This document shows, piece by piece, positions 1-5,332 of a DNA stretch of 5,710 nucleotides. The notes beneath the pieces were generated by a model. It ran no database searches. It saw nothing but the letters and a program-made list of their open reading frames with translations, and was not told the DNA's origin. Origin of the DNA: Acidobacteriota bacterium (GTDB lineage Bacteria; Acidobacteriota; JAAYUB01; JAMOQF01); NCBI GenBank assembly GCA_027040585.1, contig JALULU010000397.1, forward strand, positions 1 through 5,710, written 5' to 3'. The position numbers and the translations under genes are program-made. Every line of letters starts with the position of its first letter. Within the stretch, counting starts at the first letter, position 1.

Positions 1-1
1 A

Positions 2-172
2 GCTAAAAAGCAGAAAATGGGTAAAAATGGCAAGCCTAAAAAGTTGCCAATTAGCGATATGGAGTTAAGAAAATACAATAAACAGTTAGATAAAAGGGGA
101 ATAAAAACGCTTTTACTACCTATAAACACAAAAGGAGCAAAACAAAATGAAAAAAATATCAATCCTTGGTAA
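2..172 (+). CDS. C-terminal end of an upstream bat-operon protein (probable BatB/BatC-type VWA/TPR protein), 5'-partial
   Basis: An open frame runs in from the left edge and gives 56 residues before a TAA at 170-172. The visible part is very basic (many Lys), then reads PISDMELRKYNKQLDKRGIKTLLLPI and ends in a polar Asn-rich tail. A segment of the form 'xxELxKxxKxLDKKGxxTLLxPL' is, from memory of these families, typical of the extreme C-terminus of BatB/BatC-type proteins (von Willebrand A and/or TPR proteins) encoded just before batD. That memory plus the position directly before batD supports the call; no VWA or TPR domain lies inside the window. The frame continues 26 bases past the batD ATG, so the two genes overlap and are probably translationally coupled. 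The identity is an inference; that this is a genuine coding end is more secure. Confidence 0.6.
   Translation, partial: AKKQKMGKNGKPKKLPISDMELRKYNKQLDKRGIKTLLLPINTKGAKQNEKNINPW
133..137 (+). promoter_or_regulatory. Ribosome binding site of batD inside the upstream gene
   Basis: AGGAG lies nine bases before the ATG at 147, inside the coding sequence of the preceding gene. It fixes the batD start even though the two frames overlap, and it fits translation from a shared bat-operon transcript. Confidence 0.7.
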
Positions 173-1691
173 GATACTACTAATTGCACTACTGCCAATC
201 TATCTATTAGCTGGTAGTGTAAGTGCTCAAATAGATAAAACAGCAATTTATCCTGGTGATAGTGTAACGCTAACACTAAGTGCAACAGGTAGCGATATAG
301 AGTTTCCAAAAATTGAGACAATCGCCAACTATCCAGTAACAAATAGCGGTACATCGACAAGTATTGTAATTTTAAATGGCGATATGAAAAAGACGCTAAA
401 GAGAAGTTACAGTTTTTCTCCAGATAAGAATGTTACGATATCATCGTTTAGTGTTAAAGTTGGAGGTAAAGAGTATAAAACTCAGGCTATAAATGTATCT
501 ATTTTAGACCCAAAAACTGCAATAGCTAATGGTGCAGATGCGAGTTTGCAAATGGTTGTGGATAAAAATAGCTCTTATGTTGGAGAGGCTTTAAATTTAG
601 ATTTGATTTTAAAGCTAAAAGCTAATAGTAATATTGCAAAAGCACAAATTGAGCCACCAAAATTTAATAATCTGTGGGCAAAGCAAGTAGGCAATATGCA
701 AAAGAGTCAAGAGGGTAACTATGTTGTGCAAAAGTACCACTTTGTTGTATTTCCTCAGCAGAGTAGCAAGATTACAATACCGCCAATAGTTGCGCATATT
801 GCAAAGGCTCAAAAGGGCTCTTACGACCCATTCTTTGGAAGAGGGATGAATATATCTATGTTTGGTGGTAATTTAGAGTGGAGCAAAGTTTTCTCTAACC
901 CCGTTACTATAGATGTAAAACCTCTGCCAAATGGCTTAGAACTATATGGAGATTTCAACATAAAAGCTACTACAGATAGAACAAAAGTCCATGCAGGTAA
1001 AGCGGTAAATTTAACTGTAACTGTTGAGGGTATTGGCAATATTGACGATGTTAAAAAGTTTAATTTCGATATTCCTAACGCTGTAGTTTACGCAGATGAA
1101 CCAAAAGTTCAAAGTGGCTTTAGAGGCAAGGAGTATGGTGGCAGATTTACACAAAAAATTGCAGTCGTAGGAGATAGCAACTTTACAATTCCAACTTTGG
1201 AGCTTAGGTATTTTGATAAAAATAGTAAAAAAGAGGTAGTTAAAAAGACGCAACCTGTAGATATTACAGTGATTGGTGGAGCAAAGGTTACAAATGCACA
1301 AAAAGCTACTCCAAAAATAGAGACAGCACCTAGCAGTAGTGATATGAACAGTAGTTCATCTAATAGTGAGCCTGTTGTCCAAAATACCAATATAGGGTGG
1401 TTGGAGTATCTTTATATAGCAATAGCATTTATAGCTGGACTAGTAACTATGTGGCTAGTAAAGAGTCGCAAACCTAAAGAGAAAAAAGAGTTGTCTATTG
1501 TAAAAAAGATACAAAAAGCTAAAACCGACAAAGATTTACACAAAGTTCTACTACCATTTGCTAGTGAAAGCAAAGTAGTTGCAAACGAGCTTAAAAAACT
1601 AGAAGCCAATATCTATAAAAATGAGAAAAATAAGGCAGACAAAGATGCTCTGCTTGATTATTTTGAAGATTTTGAAGAATATAATAAATAA
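147..1691 (+). CDS. batD: BatD-family (oxygen tolerance) membrane-anchored periplasmic protein
   Basis: The 514-residue product starts with a signal peptide (basic MKK, hydrophobic residues about 6-22, likely signal peptidase I site after SVSA at 27). A long beta-rich periplasmic region with repeated immunoglobulin-like strands covers about 28-380. The segment AIYPGDSVTLTL (33-44) and the repeated theme 'NLxLxVxGxGNI' (about 288-300) are BatD-like. A Ser/Asn-rich linker (about 395-410) leads to one transmembrane helix at about 418-438, stopped by KSRKPKEKK, and a charged cytoplasmic tail of about 75 residues. This N-out/C-in layout and length fit the BatD family, encoded with MoxR ATPase, DUF58 and VWA proteins in bat operons and linked to aerotolerance or envelope stress; the biochemical role is unsettled. 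AGGAG at 133-137, nine bases before the ATG, supports the start. The gene overlaps the preceding one by 26 bases, so it is probably the distal gene of that operon. Confidence 0.85.
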   Translation: MKKISILGKILLIALLPIYLLAGSVSAQIDKTAIYPGDSVTLTLSATGSDIEFPKIETIANYPVTNSGTSTSIVILNGDMKKTLKRSYSFSPDKNVTISSFSVKVGGKEYKTQAINVSILDPKTAIANGADASLQMVVDKNSSYVGEALNLDLILKLKANSNIAKAQIEPPKFNNLWAKQVGNMQKSQEGNYVVQKYHFVVFPQQSSKITIPPIVAHIAKAQKGSYDPFFGRGMNISMFGGNLEWSKVFSNPVTIDVKPLPNGLELYGDFNIKATTDRTKVHAGKAVNLTVTVEGIGNIDDVKKFNFDIPNAVVYADEPKVQSGFRGKEYGGRFTQKIAVVGDSNFTIPTLELRYFDKNSKKEVVKKTQPVDITVIGGAKVTNAQKATPKIETAPSSSDMNSSSSNSEPVVQNTNIGWLEYLYIAIAFIAGLVTMWLVKSRKPKEKKELSIVKKIQKAKTDKDLHKVLLPFASESKVVANELKKLEANIYKNEKNKADKDALLDYFEDFEEYNK

Positions 1692-1698
1692 TTGTACC

Positions 1699-1740
1699 TA
1701 TTGTCAATAAAACTACATATTATTTGATACAATAATTTTT
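1699..1740 (+). promoter_or_regulatory. Promoter region of the tandem binding-protein gene, with overlapping inverted repeats
   Basis: An extended -10 element (TGA followed by TACAAT at 1728-1733) lies 34 bases before the ATG at 1768, placing the transcript start near 1740. TTGTCA at 1701-1706 resembles a -35 box, but the 21-base spacing is too long for it to be a normal partner. It sits at the centre of an 11-base palindrome (TATTG-T-CAATA, 1699-1709), a possible operator. A second perfect inverted repeat (ATTATT 1719-1724, AATAAT 1731-1736) followed by a T run overlaps the -10 box and could act as a weak terminator for the bat transcript. The promoter itself is the better-supported reading. 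Confidence 0.45.
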
Positions 1741-1767
1741 AGACACATCTTCGCTTAAAGGGTTGTA

Positions 1768-3513
1768 ATGAAAAAAATATTGACTGTAACAATAGTGTCT
1801 GGGGTCATGATGTCACTATTGTACGGTTCTACTGCAACAAAAGAGCTGAACATTAACGCTTGTGGAGTTGATAGAGGTGCATTTGTTAACAAGTTAGCTA
1901 AAGAGTTTAGTAAAAAGTTTAAAATAAAAGTTAATTTAAATAAACATGGTGGAGATAGAGATGTTATATCTGCTCTAGATAATGGTAAAGCTAATTTGGG
2001 TTTTGGTTGCCGTGCCCTTCTAAATTTACCAATAGAGAAAAAGCTAAAAAGCCAGCAGGTAGCATGGGGTGTTTTGGCCTTTTTGGTAAATAAACAAAAT
2101 GTCATCAGTAACATAACTATAAAACAGGTAAAAGATATTTTAAAAGGCAAAATAAGAAATTGGAAAGAGTTGGGTGGTGCGAATGCTCCAATTCATCTAT
2201 ACCTTAGAAAGCCCGGGGTCTTAAGTGGCGTTGGCTATTCGCTTAGAAAAATTGTATTTAAAAACTTGCGAGTAAAATTAAGAGATACAAAATATATAGT
2301 AGCCAACTCCGATACTATACGAAAGGCAATATCGAAAGACAAACTTGCCTTTGCGGTGGGCGATGGTACAAGCGCAGCAGCATCGGGCAAGGTTAAGATT
2401 TTAAAAGTTAATGGGATAGAGCCTTCAAAGCGGACAATGGCTAGCAAAAAGTATCGAGCTTTAAGACCTTACTTTATATATATGCCTAAAAATCTTAGTA
2501 CTGAAGCGAAGAAATTTATAGCATTTTCACTCTCTAAAAGCGGTCAGAAAATCATTGCTAAAAGCTATGCTGCTAGTATCGGTGAGGGGCAAAGAGTTTT
2601 TAAACTGCTTAGTGAATCTGCAAAGTTTGAAAACTTTAAAACTGATAATGAGATAAATATGGGTAGTTTAATAAAAAAATACGCCAATCAAGAGCTAACT
2701 GTGTATGCTTGCGGAATCGATAGGGTTGCATTTGCGCAAGAGACTATGAAAGAATTTATACGAAAATATGGTGTTAAAATTAAGACCAATAGTAGTGGGG
2801 GTGACCCATTTATTTTAGGCAAATTACAAGAGAAAGAGGCAGATATTGCCTTTATATGCCGAGCTCCTTTTAAAGAGGGCAAAGAGAAGGATTTGTGGAG
2901 TGTTCAGATAGCATGGGGTGCTTTGGCAATGATAGTAAACCCTAAAAACCAAGTTAGTGACTTAAGCACAGAACAAATAAAAGCAATAATTAGTGGTAAA
3001 ATTAAAAACTGGAAAGAGGTGGGTGGAGCGGACAGTGAAATCCACTTAGTGCTAAGAAAAAGTCCAAAAAGCGGAGTAGGTTCATCAATGCGTGGTATTC
3101 TATTCAAAAATAAAAACTATAAATTGAGCTCCGTATATACGCTTGTAAAAAACTCTGGAGAGGCTCGTCGTGCTGTTTTTAATGATGAACTAGCAATTGC
3201 GGTAGATGATGTTACAAGTTCACAAAGAGTTAAGGGTATTAAAATATTAGATATAGATGGCGTAACTCCAACCAAACGAGCAATTATAGAAAATGATTAC
3301 AAATTCAGACGCCCATTTTATGCCTGTATGAGAGATAAACCTAGCAAATTAACAAAACTATTTATAAACTTTGTTCTATCGCAAAATGGACAGAAAATAA
3401 TATCTAAAGTTGGTACTGCAAACTTAGACGAAGGTAAAGATAGCGATAGTCAGAATAACTTCATTTTACAAAAATTAAAATTTAGAATGCAAGGTCGTGT
3501 AAAAGATAAATAG
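1768..3513 (+). CDS. Exported tandem two-domain PstS-like substrate-binding protein
   Basis: The 581-residue product has a signal peptide (MKK, hydrophobic to about 19, likely cleavage near STA at 21-23). Two full periplasmic binding-protein domains of the PstS-like type (PBP_like superfamily) follow: about 27-273 and about 310-555, joined by a linker of some 35 residues, with a short basic tail. The copies align at a constant offset of 283 residues through the first half: CGVDRxAF at 32 and CGIDRxAF at 315, CRA at 81 and 364, AWG at 99 and 382, GKIxNWKExGG at 127 and 410. SGVG appears at 153 and 435, where PstS has SGT. By hand count, residues 98-148 and 381-431 share about 28 of 51 positions. 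The Cys pair (32/81 and 315/364) is kept in both; domain 2 has an extra Cys520. PstS proteins normally have one such domain and sit with pstCAB; neither holds here. The ligand is unknown. RBS AAAGGG (1757-1762) supports the start. It has its own promoter, so it is probably not in the bat operon. Confidence 0.85.
   Translation: MKKILTVTIVSGVMMSLLYGSTATKELNINACGVDRGAFVNKLAKEFSKKFKIKVNLNKHGGDRDVISALDNGKANLGFGCRALLNLPIEKKLKSQQVAWGVLAFLVNKQNVISNITIKQVKDILKGKIRNWKELGGANAPIHLYLRKPGVLSGVGYSLRKIVFKNLRVKLRDTKYIVANSDTIRKAISKDKLAFAVGDGTSAAASGKVKILKVNGIEPSKRTMASKKYRALRPYFIYMPKNLSTEAKKFIAFSLSKSGQKIIAKSYAASIGEGQRVFKLLSESAKFENFKTDNEINMGSLIKKYANQELTVYACGIDRVAFAQETMKEFIRKYGVKIKTNSSGGDPFILGKLQEKEADIAFICRAPFKEGKEKDLWSVQIAWGALAMIVNPKNQVSDLSTEQIKAIISGKIKNWKEVGGADSEIHLVLRKSPKSGVGSSMRGILFKNKNYKLSSVYTLVKNSGEARRAVFNDELAIAVDDVTSSQRVKGIKILDIDGVTPTKRAIIENDYKFRRPFYACMRDKPSKLTKLFINFVLSQNGQKIISKVGTANLDEGKDSDSQNNFILQKLKFRMQGRVKDK
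1846..3432 (+). repeat. Internal gene duplication (two domain-sized units, 849-base period)
   Basis: The two binding domains are encoded by two in-frame units offset by 849 bases (283 codons). Some nucleotide identity remains: the string TAGCATGGGGTG occurs at 2060-2071 and again at 2909-2920, exactly 849 bases apart. Elsewhere the copies have diverged strongly at DNA level while structural motifs are kept. This argues for an old duplication and fusion held by selection, not a recent or assembly-generated repeat. Confidence 0.8.
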
Positions 3514-3564
3514 AAGCCTAGGATGAAAAGGCTATGGTCTCCTTTTCATTTGCAACTAAGGCTT
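3514..3564. terminator. Long hairpin between convergent genes, probable bidirectional terminator
   Basis: A perfect nine-base inverted repeat (ATGAAAAGG at 3523-3531, CCTTTTCAT at 3541-3549) encloses a nine-base loop. It is flanked by a second inverted pair, AAGCCT at 3514-3519 and AGGCTT at 3559-3564. The outer left arm begins directly after the stop codon of the plus-strand gene. The outer right arm covers the last base of the stop codon and final codons of the minus-strand rlpA-like gene. There is no clear T run after the stem on either strand, so it is not a textbook intrinsic terminator. Its position in the 42-base gap between two converging genes makes a role in ending or stabilising both transcripts likely. 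Confidence 0.6.
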
Positions 3565-3960
3565 ACTAAGTATCTCTAGTTGTACCTCTCCAATACCTTG
3601 ATGATACATCCCTAAGCGTTTTGCAGCTTCATCGGTTAAGTCGATAATTCTATCACCAACATAAGGTCCACGGTCGTTTATGCGCACAGTGATACTTTTG
3701 TTCGTTGACAGAAGTGTAACTTTTACAATTGTATTAAAGGGCAATGTTTTATGTGCTGCGGTCATCGCATAAATATTTAACTTCTCACCATTTGCAGTTG
3801 TTCTGCCATGCCATCGTTTGCCATAATAAGATGCGATTCCTATAAGGTCGTGCTCTGAGATATAGTCGTATTTAGGTGTGGGAGATTTATTAATGCTACA
3901 TCCCGTTGCTAGCATTAAAGAAGAGAAGAGTATTAAAAATGTTACTTTTATGTTTATCAT
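3556..3960 (-). CDS. rlpA: RlpA-like septal-ring lytic transglycosylase lipoprotein, short form without SPOR domain
   Basis: The 134-residue product is a lipoprotein: hydrophobic signal, then LATGC with the lipidated Cys at 21. A double-psi beta-barrel domain fills about 39-132. It contains the RlpA hallmarks GIASYYGKRWHGRTTANGE (41-59), MTAAHKTLPF (66-75) and RINDRGPYVGDRIIDLT (93-109), and ends EVQLEIL. Glu59, His70 and Asp96 have the same spacing (11 and 26 residues) as the catalytically important Glu120, His131 and Asp157 reported for Pseudomonas aeruginosa RlpA, which cleaves 'naked' (peptide-free) glycan strands in the cell wall. Enzyme activity is therefore plausible. The protein stops just after the barrel, so the C-terminal SPOR domain of the long form, which binds denuded glycan at the septum, is absent. 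AGGAA on the minus strand (3965-3969) precedes the ATG. The gene converges on the binding-protein gene and is probably monocistronic. Confidence 0.9.
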   Translation of the reverse strand: MINIKVTFLILFSSLMLATGCSINKSPTPKYDYISEHDLIGIASYYGKRWHGRTTANGEKLNIYAMTAAHKTLPFNTIVKVTLLSTNKSITVRINDRGPYVGDRIIDLTDEAAKRLGMYHQGIGEVQLEILSKP

Positions 3961-4023
3961 AATATTCCTATTTAAAATATTGAAAGACTATAAATTATGA
4001 TGAATTGGTAGTTTTTCTAGTAA

Positions 4024-4029
4024 ATTATA
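4024..4029 (-). promoter_or_regulatory. Candidate -10 box for the rlpA-like gene
   Basis: The minus strand reads TATAAT here, 63 bases upstream of the ATG at 3960, which would give a leader of about 57 bases. A TTGACA-like TAGACA lies at 4050-4055, but with a 20-base spacer. CATAAT at 3994-3999 is a competing box closer to the gene. The surrounding 155-base gap (3961-4115) is very AT-rich, so either match could be chance. Confidence 0.3.
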
Positions 4030-4115
4030 ACTATTAAATCTTAAATAATGTCTATATTATGTTATTTTAAACGCACAAACAAGCTAAATATTCGTTATCG
4101 ACCCGGATCTTTCAA

Positions 4116-4463
4116 CTATTTACCATTTGGGATTTTGCTTATATCCTCATGCGATGGATTATACCCTATTACACAATTTACAGTATCTTTAAGCGTGCTA
4201 TAATAAGGCAGAATTGCACAGTTTTTGTCTTGAACAGATTTTCCATAATCTTCACATGTTACATCTGTACTTATCTCTTTTGTAATGTAATCATTAAAGC
4301 CTATTGATTCAAGTGCAACACTATATTCTGGGCTTTCGCATACTCCTGCAGGGATATTTTGCAAGATAATAATATTTGACTTGTCTTCTAAGTTGTCACT
4401 GCTATTTGTATTACAAGCAGTTATAGCTATTAATGTTACTCCTAAAGTGAAAATAGTTTTCAA
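4116..4463 (-). CDS. Small cysteine-containing lipoprotein of unknown function (probable TTG start)
   Basis: I do not recognise this family. From a TTG at 4461-4463 the product has 115 residues: MKTIFTLGVTLIAITAC is a clear lipoprotein signal with the lipidated Cys at 17 (lipobox ITAC). The mature part is polar and mildly acidic, with four more cysteines at 42, 70, 82 and 97, enough for two disulfides in the periplasm. It contains no transmembrane segment and no motif I can name. The upstream GTG at 4467-4469 is in frame and would add two residues. However, AAGGAG (4469-4474) overlaps that GTG and is spaced five bases from the TTG, so TTG is the better start. Asn follows the lipidated Cys, so outer-membrane sorting is possible. 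A minus-strand extended -10 promoter sits just upstream, and the gene is transcribed divergently from the YcxB-like gene. No terminator is evident in the downstream gap. Confidence 0.7.
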   Translation of the reverse strand: MKTIFTLGVTLIAITACNTNSSDNLEDKSNIIILQNIPAGVCESPEYSVALESIGFNDYITKEISTDVTCEDYGKSVQDKNCAILPYYSTLKDTVNCVIGYNPSHEDISKIPNGK

Positions 4464-4468
4464 CTGCA

Positions 4469-4474
4469 CTCCTT
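4469..4474 (-). promoter_or_regulatory. Ribosome binding site that selects the TTG start of the small lipoprotein gene
   Basis: The minus strand reads AAGGAG. Its last G is the first base of the in-frame GTG, which makes initiation there sterically unlikely. Five bases separate it from TTG at 4461-4463, a normal distance. The resulting MKT start is also a typical signal-peptide beginning. Confidence 0.65.
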
Positions 4475-4483
4475 TTTTCTATA

Positions 4484-4492
4484 AGTATAGCA
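4484..4492 (-). promoter_or_regulatory. Extended -10 promoter of the small lipoprotein gene
   Basis: On the minus strand the sequence is TGC followed by TATACT (box at 4484-4489), a good extended -10 match. A transcript would start near 4477, giving a very short leader of about 14 bases that just contains the AAGGAG site. No convincing -35 hexamer is seen, as is usual in Campylobacterota. Confidence 0.5.
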
Positions 4493-4510
4493 AAATGTAT
4501 AAGCTTTGGG

Positions 4511-4516
4511 TATAAT
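4511..4516 (+). promoter_or_regulatory. Candidate -10 box of the YcxB-like gene
   Basis: A perfect TATAAT lies 34 bases before the ATG at 4550, predicting a transcript start near 4523 and a leader of about 27 bases with AGGAA at 4541-4545. It is 21 bases from the minus-strand -10 box at 4484-4489, so the two divergent promoters share a compact control region. Confidence 0.5.
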
Positions 4517-4549
4517 TATTTCACTATCTCAAAATATTATAGGAACAGT

Positions 4550-5044
4550 ATGAGCATAAAAGCAGGATTTAAATGGAGCAAAGATATATACAAAAGTGCG
4601 GGAGAGATTACCTACAAATATACGATGCAATACTCATATAAAAAGTATGTAGGCTACCTATTTATAGGATTAATTCTACTTGGATTATTTAGAGAGTACA
4701 AATTTAACGACCTTTCAGCTTTATATCTTGGCGTTATTCTCTCAATATACTGGTACTATGTACGAACTCTTTTATATAAAAAACGATTAGACAAAGGCTA
4801 TAAAAAAGAGGGAATAAATGGTGCCAATATGCAATTTGAAATCTCAAAAGGTGGTATAAATATAAATGGCAATATGATACCTTGGAGAGGCATATCTTTA
4901 GCGATTATAGAAGATAGAGGCATTGTACTCAAAAGAGCCGAAGGTTACCCTTTTTTACCAGTAGGCTCTTTTAAAAGTGAAAAAGATATAAAGGAATTTA
5001 TTCAATTATTAGATAAAAATGAAGTAAAAGTTGTAATCTTATAA
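4550..5044 (+). CDS. Two-TM inner-membrane protein with YcxB-like C-terminal domain
   Basis: The 164-residue product has a soluble, aromatic-rich N-terminal stretch (1-32), two hydrophobic helices at about 33-47 and 55-75 separated by a short polar loop, then a basic segment (YKKRLDKGYKK) that should face the cytoplasm. The C-terminal region (about 93-155) has the pattern of the YcxB-like family: a short beta-stranded stretch, a conserved Trp at 112 in 'PWRGISLAIIEDRGIVLKR', an aromatic-Pro step at 133-137 (YPFLP), then 'FKSEKDIKEFIQLL', matching the usual 'F.s.ed...f..ll' ending. The function of YcxB-like proteins is not established. Assignment rests on pattern recognition, not a search. The gene appears monocistronic: it is divergent from the small lipoprotein gene and separated from frdC by 288 bases. 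Confidence 0.65.
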   Translation: MSIKAGFKWSKDIYKSAGEITYKYTMQYSYKKYVGYLFIGLILLGLFREYKFNDLSALYLGVILSIYWYYVRTLLYKKRLDKGYKKEGINGANMQFEISKGGININGNMIPWRGISLAIIEDRGIVLKRAEGYPFLPVGSFKSEKDIKEFIQLLDKNEVKVVIL

Positions 5045-5210
5045 CTACTTAAGATTTAGCATATTTCTCTATTATATTAAGTAAAATGAAGAATTTATTA
5101 TAACCCTATAAAAATTACTTATTTAAGAGAAAATTAGTCCAATTTATCGAATATTTATTTTCCTTTTTTTAAATATTTTTGAATTATGTCACTCTTTTGT
5201 TTTAATTATG

Positions 5211-5219
5211 TGCTATAAT
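5211..5219 (+). promoter_or_regulatory. Extended -10 promoter for the fumarate reductase operon
   Basis: TGC followed by a perfect TATAAT (box 5214-5219) is preceded by T-rich tracts (5163-5170, 5176-5180, 5195-5203). This is the arrangement typical of housekeeping promoters in Campylobacterota, which lack a strong -35 box. It predicts a transcript start near 5226, about 107 bases upstream of the frdC ATG. The rest of the 5045-5213 gap is AT-rich with no gene; a seven-base inverted repeat (TACTTAA 5046-5052, TTAAGTA 5077-5083) after the YcxB-like gene is too weak to call a terminator. Confidence 0.6.
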
Positions 5220-5225
5220 TTTCGA

Positions 5226-5332
5226 GAGCTAAGAGAGCTTAAGATCGCTAGTTAATAATTGTGGTTTTGATGCATATTTTATGGTGCCTTAGCAGATAGG
5301 GCAGAGTTTTATACATTACATTAGGTGCAAAA
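5226..5332 (+). promoter_or_regulatory. Untranslated leader of frdC with possible secondary structure
   Basis: Between the predicted transcript start and the frdC ATG lie about 107 bases that are noticeably less AT-rich than the promoter upstream. GAGAGCT occurs twice, nine bases apart (5224-5230 and 5233-5239). GCTAAG (5228-5233) can pair with CTTAGC (5288-5293), and a small TAAG/CTTA hairpin (5230-5241) competes with it. A nine-codon frame (MHILWCLSR, 5270-5299) lies inside but lacks a clear ribosome binding site. It matches no riboswitch class I know. The frdC site AGGTG (5323-5327) is five bases from the ATG. The leader depends on the promoter call. Confidence 0.35.

Noticed and set aside
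615..1609. Several minus-strand open frames of 65-96 codons inside batD (615-812, 821-1039, 1011-1301, 1109-1390, 1412-1609).
   Set aside because: They lie opposite a well-supported gene, overlap each other, and give proteins with no recognisable domain and compositions typical of antisense reading of AT-rich DNA.
1755..2150. A 131-codon minus-strand frame opposite the start of the tandem binding-protein gene.
   Set aside because: It is fully antisense to the signal peptide and first domain, which have a ribosome binding site and clear motifs; the frame shows no domain of its own.
2235..3107. Minus-strand frames at 2235-2447, 2688-2882 and 2904-3107.
   Set aside because: They are shadows of the duplicated binding domains and resemble no family.
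4099..4109. A short GC-rich patch (CGACCCGGATC) in a very AT-rich gap, an imperfect palindrome around CCGG, considered as a tRNA remnant or attachment site.
   Set aside because: No cloverleaf arms can be formed around it, there is no matching copy elsewhere in the window and no integrase, so chance is the simplest reading.
5046..5083. Seven-base inverted repeat (TACTTAA / TTAAGTA) downstream of the YcxB-like gene, considered as a terminator.
   Set aside because: The stem is almost entirely A-T with a 24-base loop and no following T run; such repeats are common by chance in this AT-rich DNA.
5270..5299. Nine-codon frame (MHILWCLSR) in the frdC leader, considered as an attenuation-type leader peptide.
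   Set aside because: There is no clear ribosome binding site, no run of regulatory codons and no terminator/antiterminator pair after it, so it is mentioned only as part of the leader.
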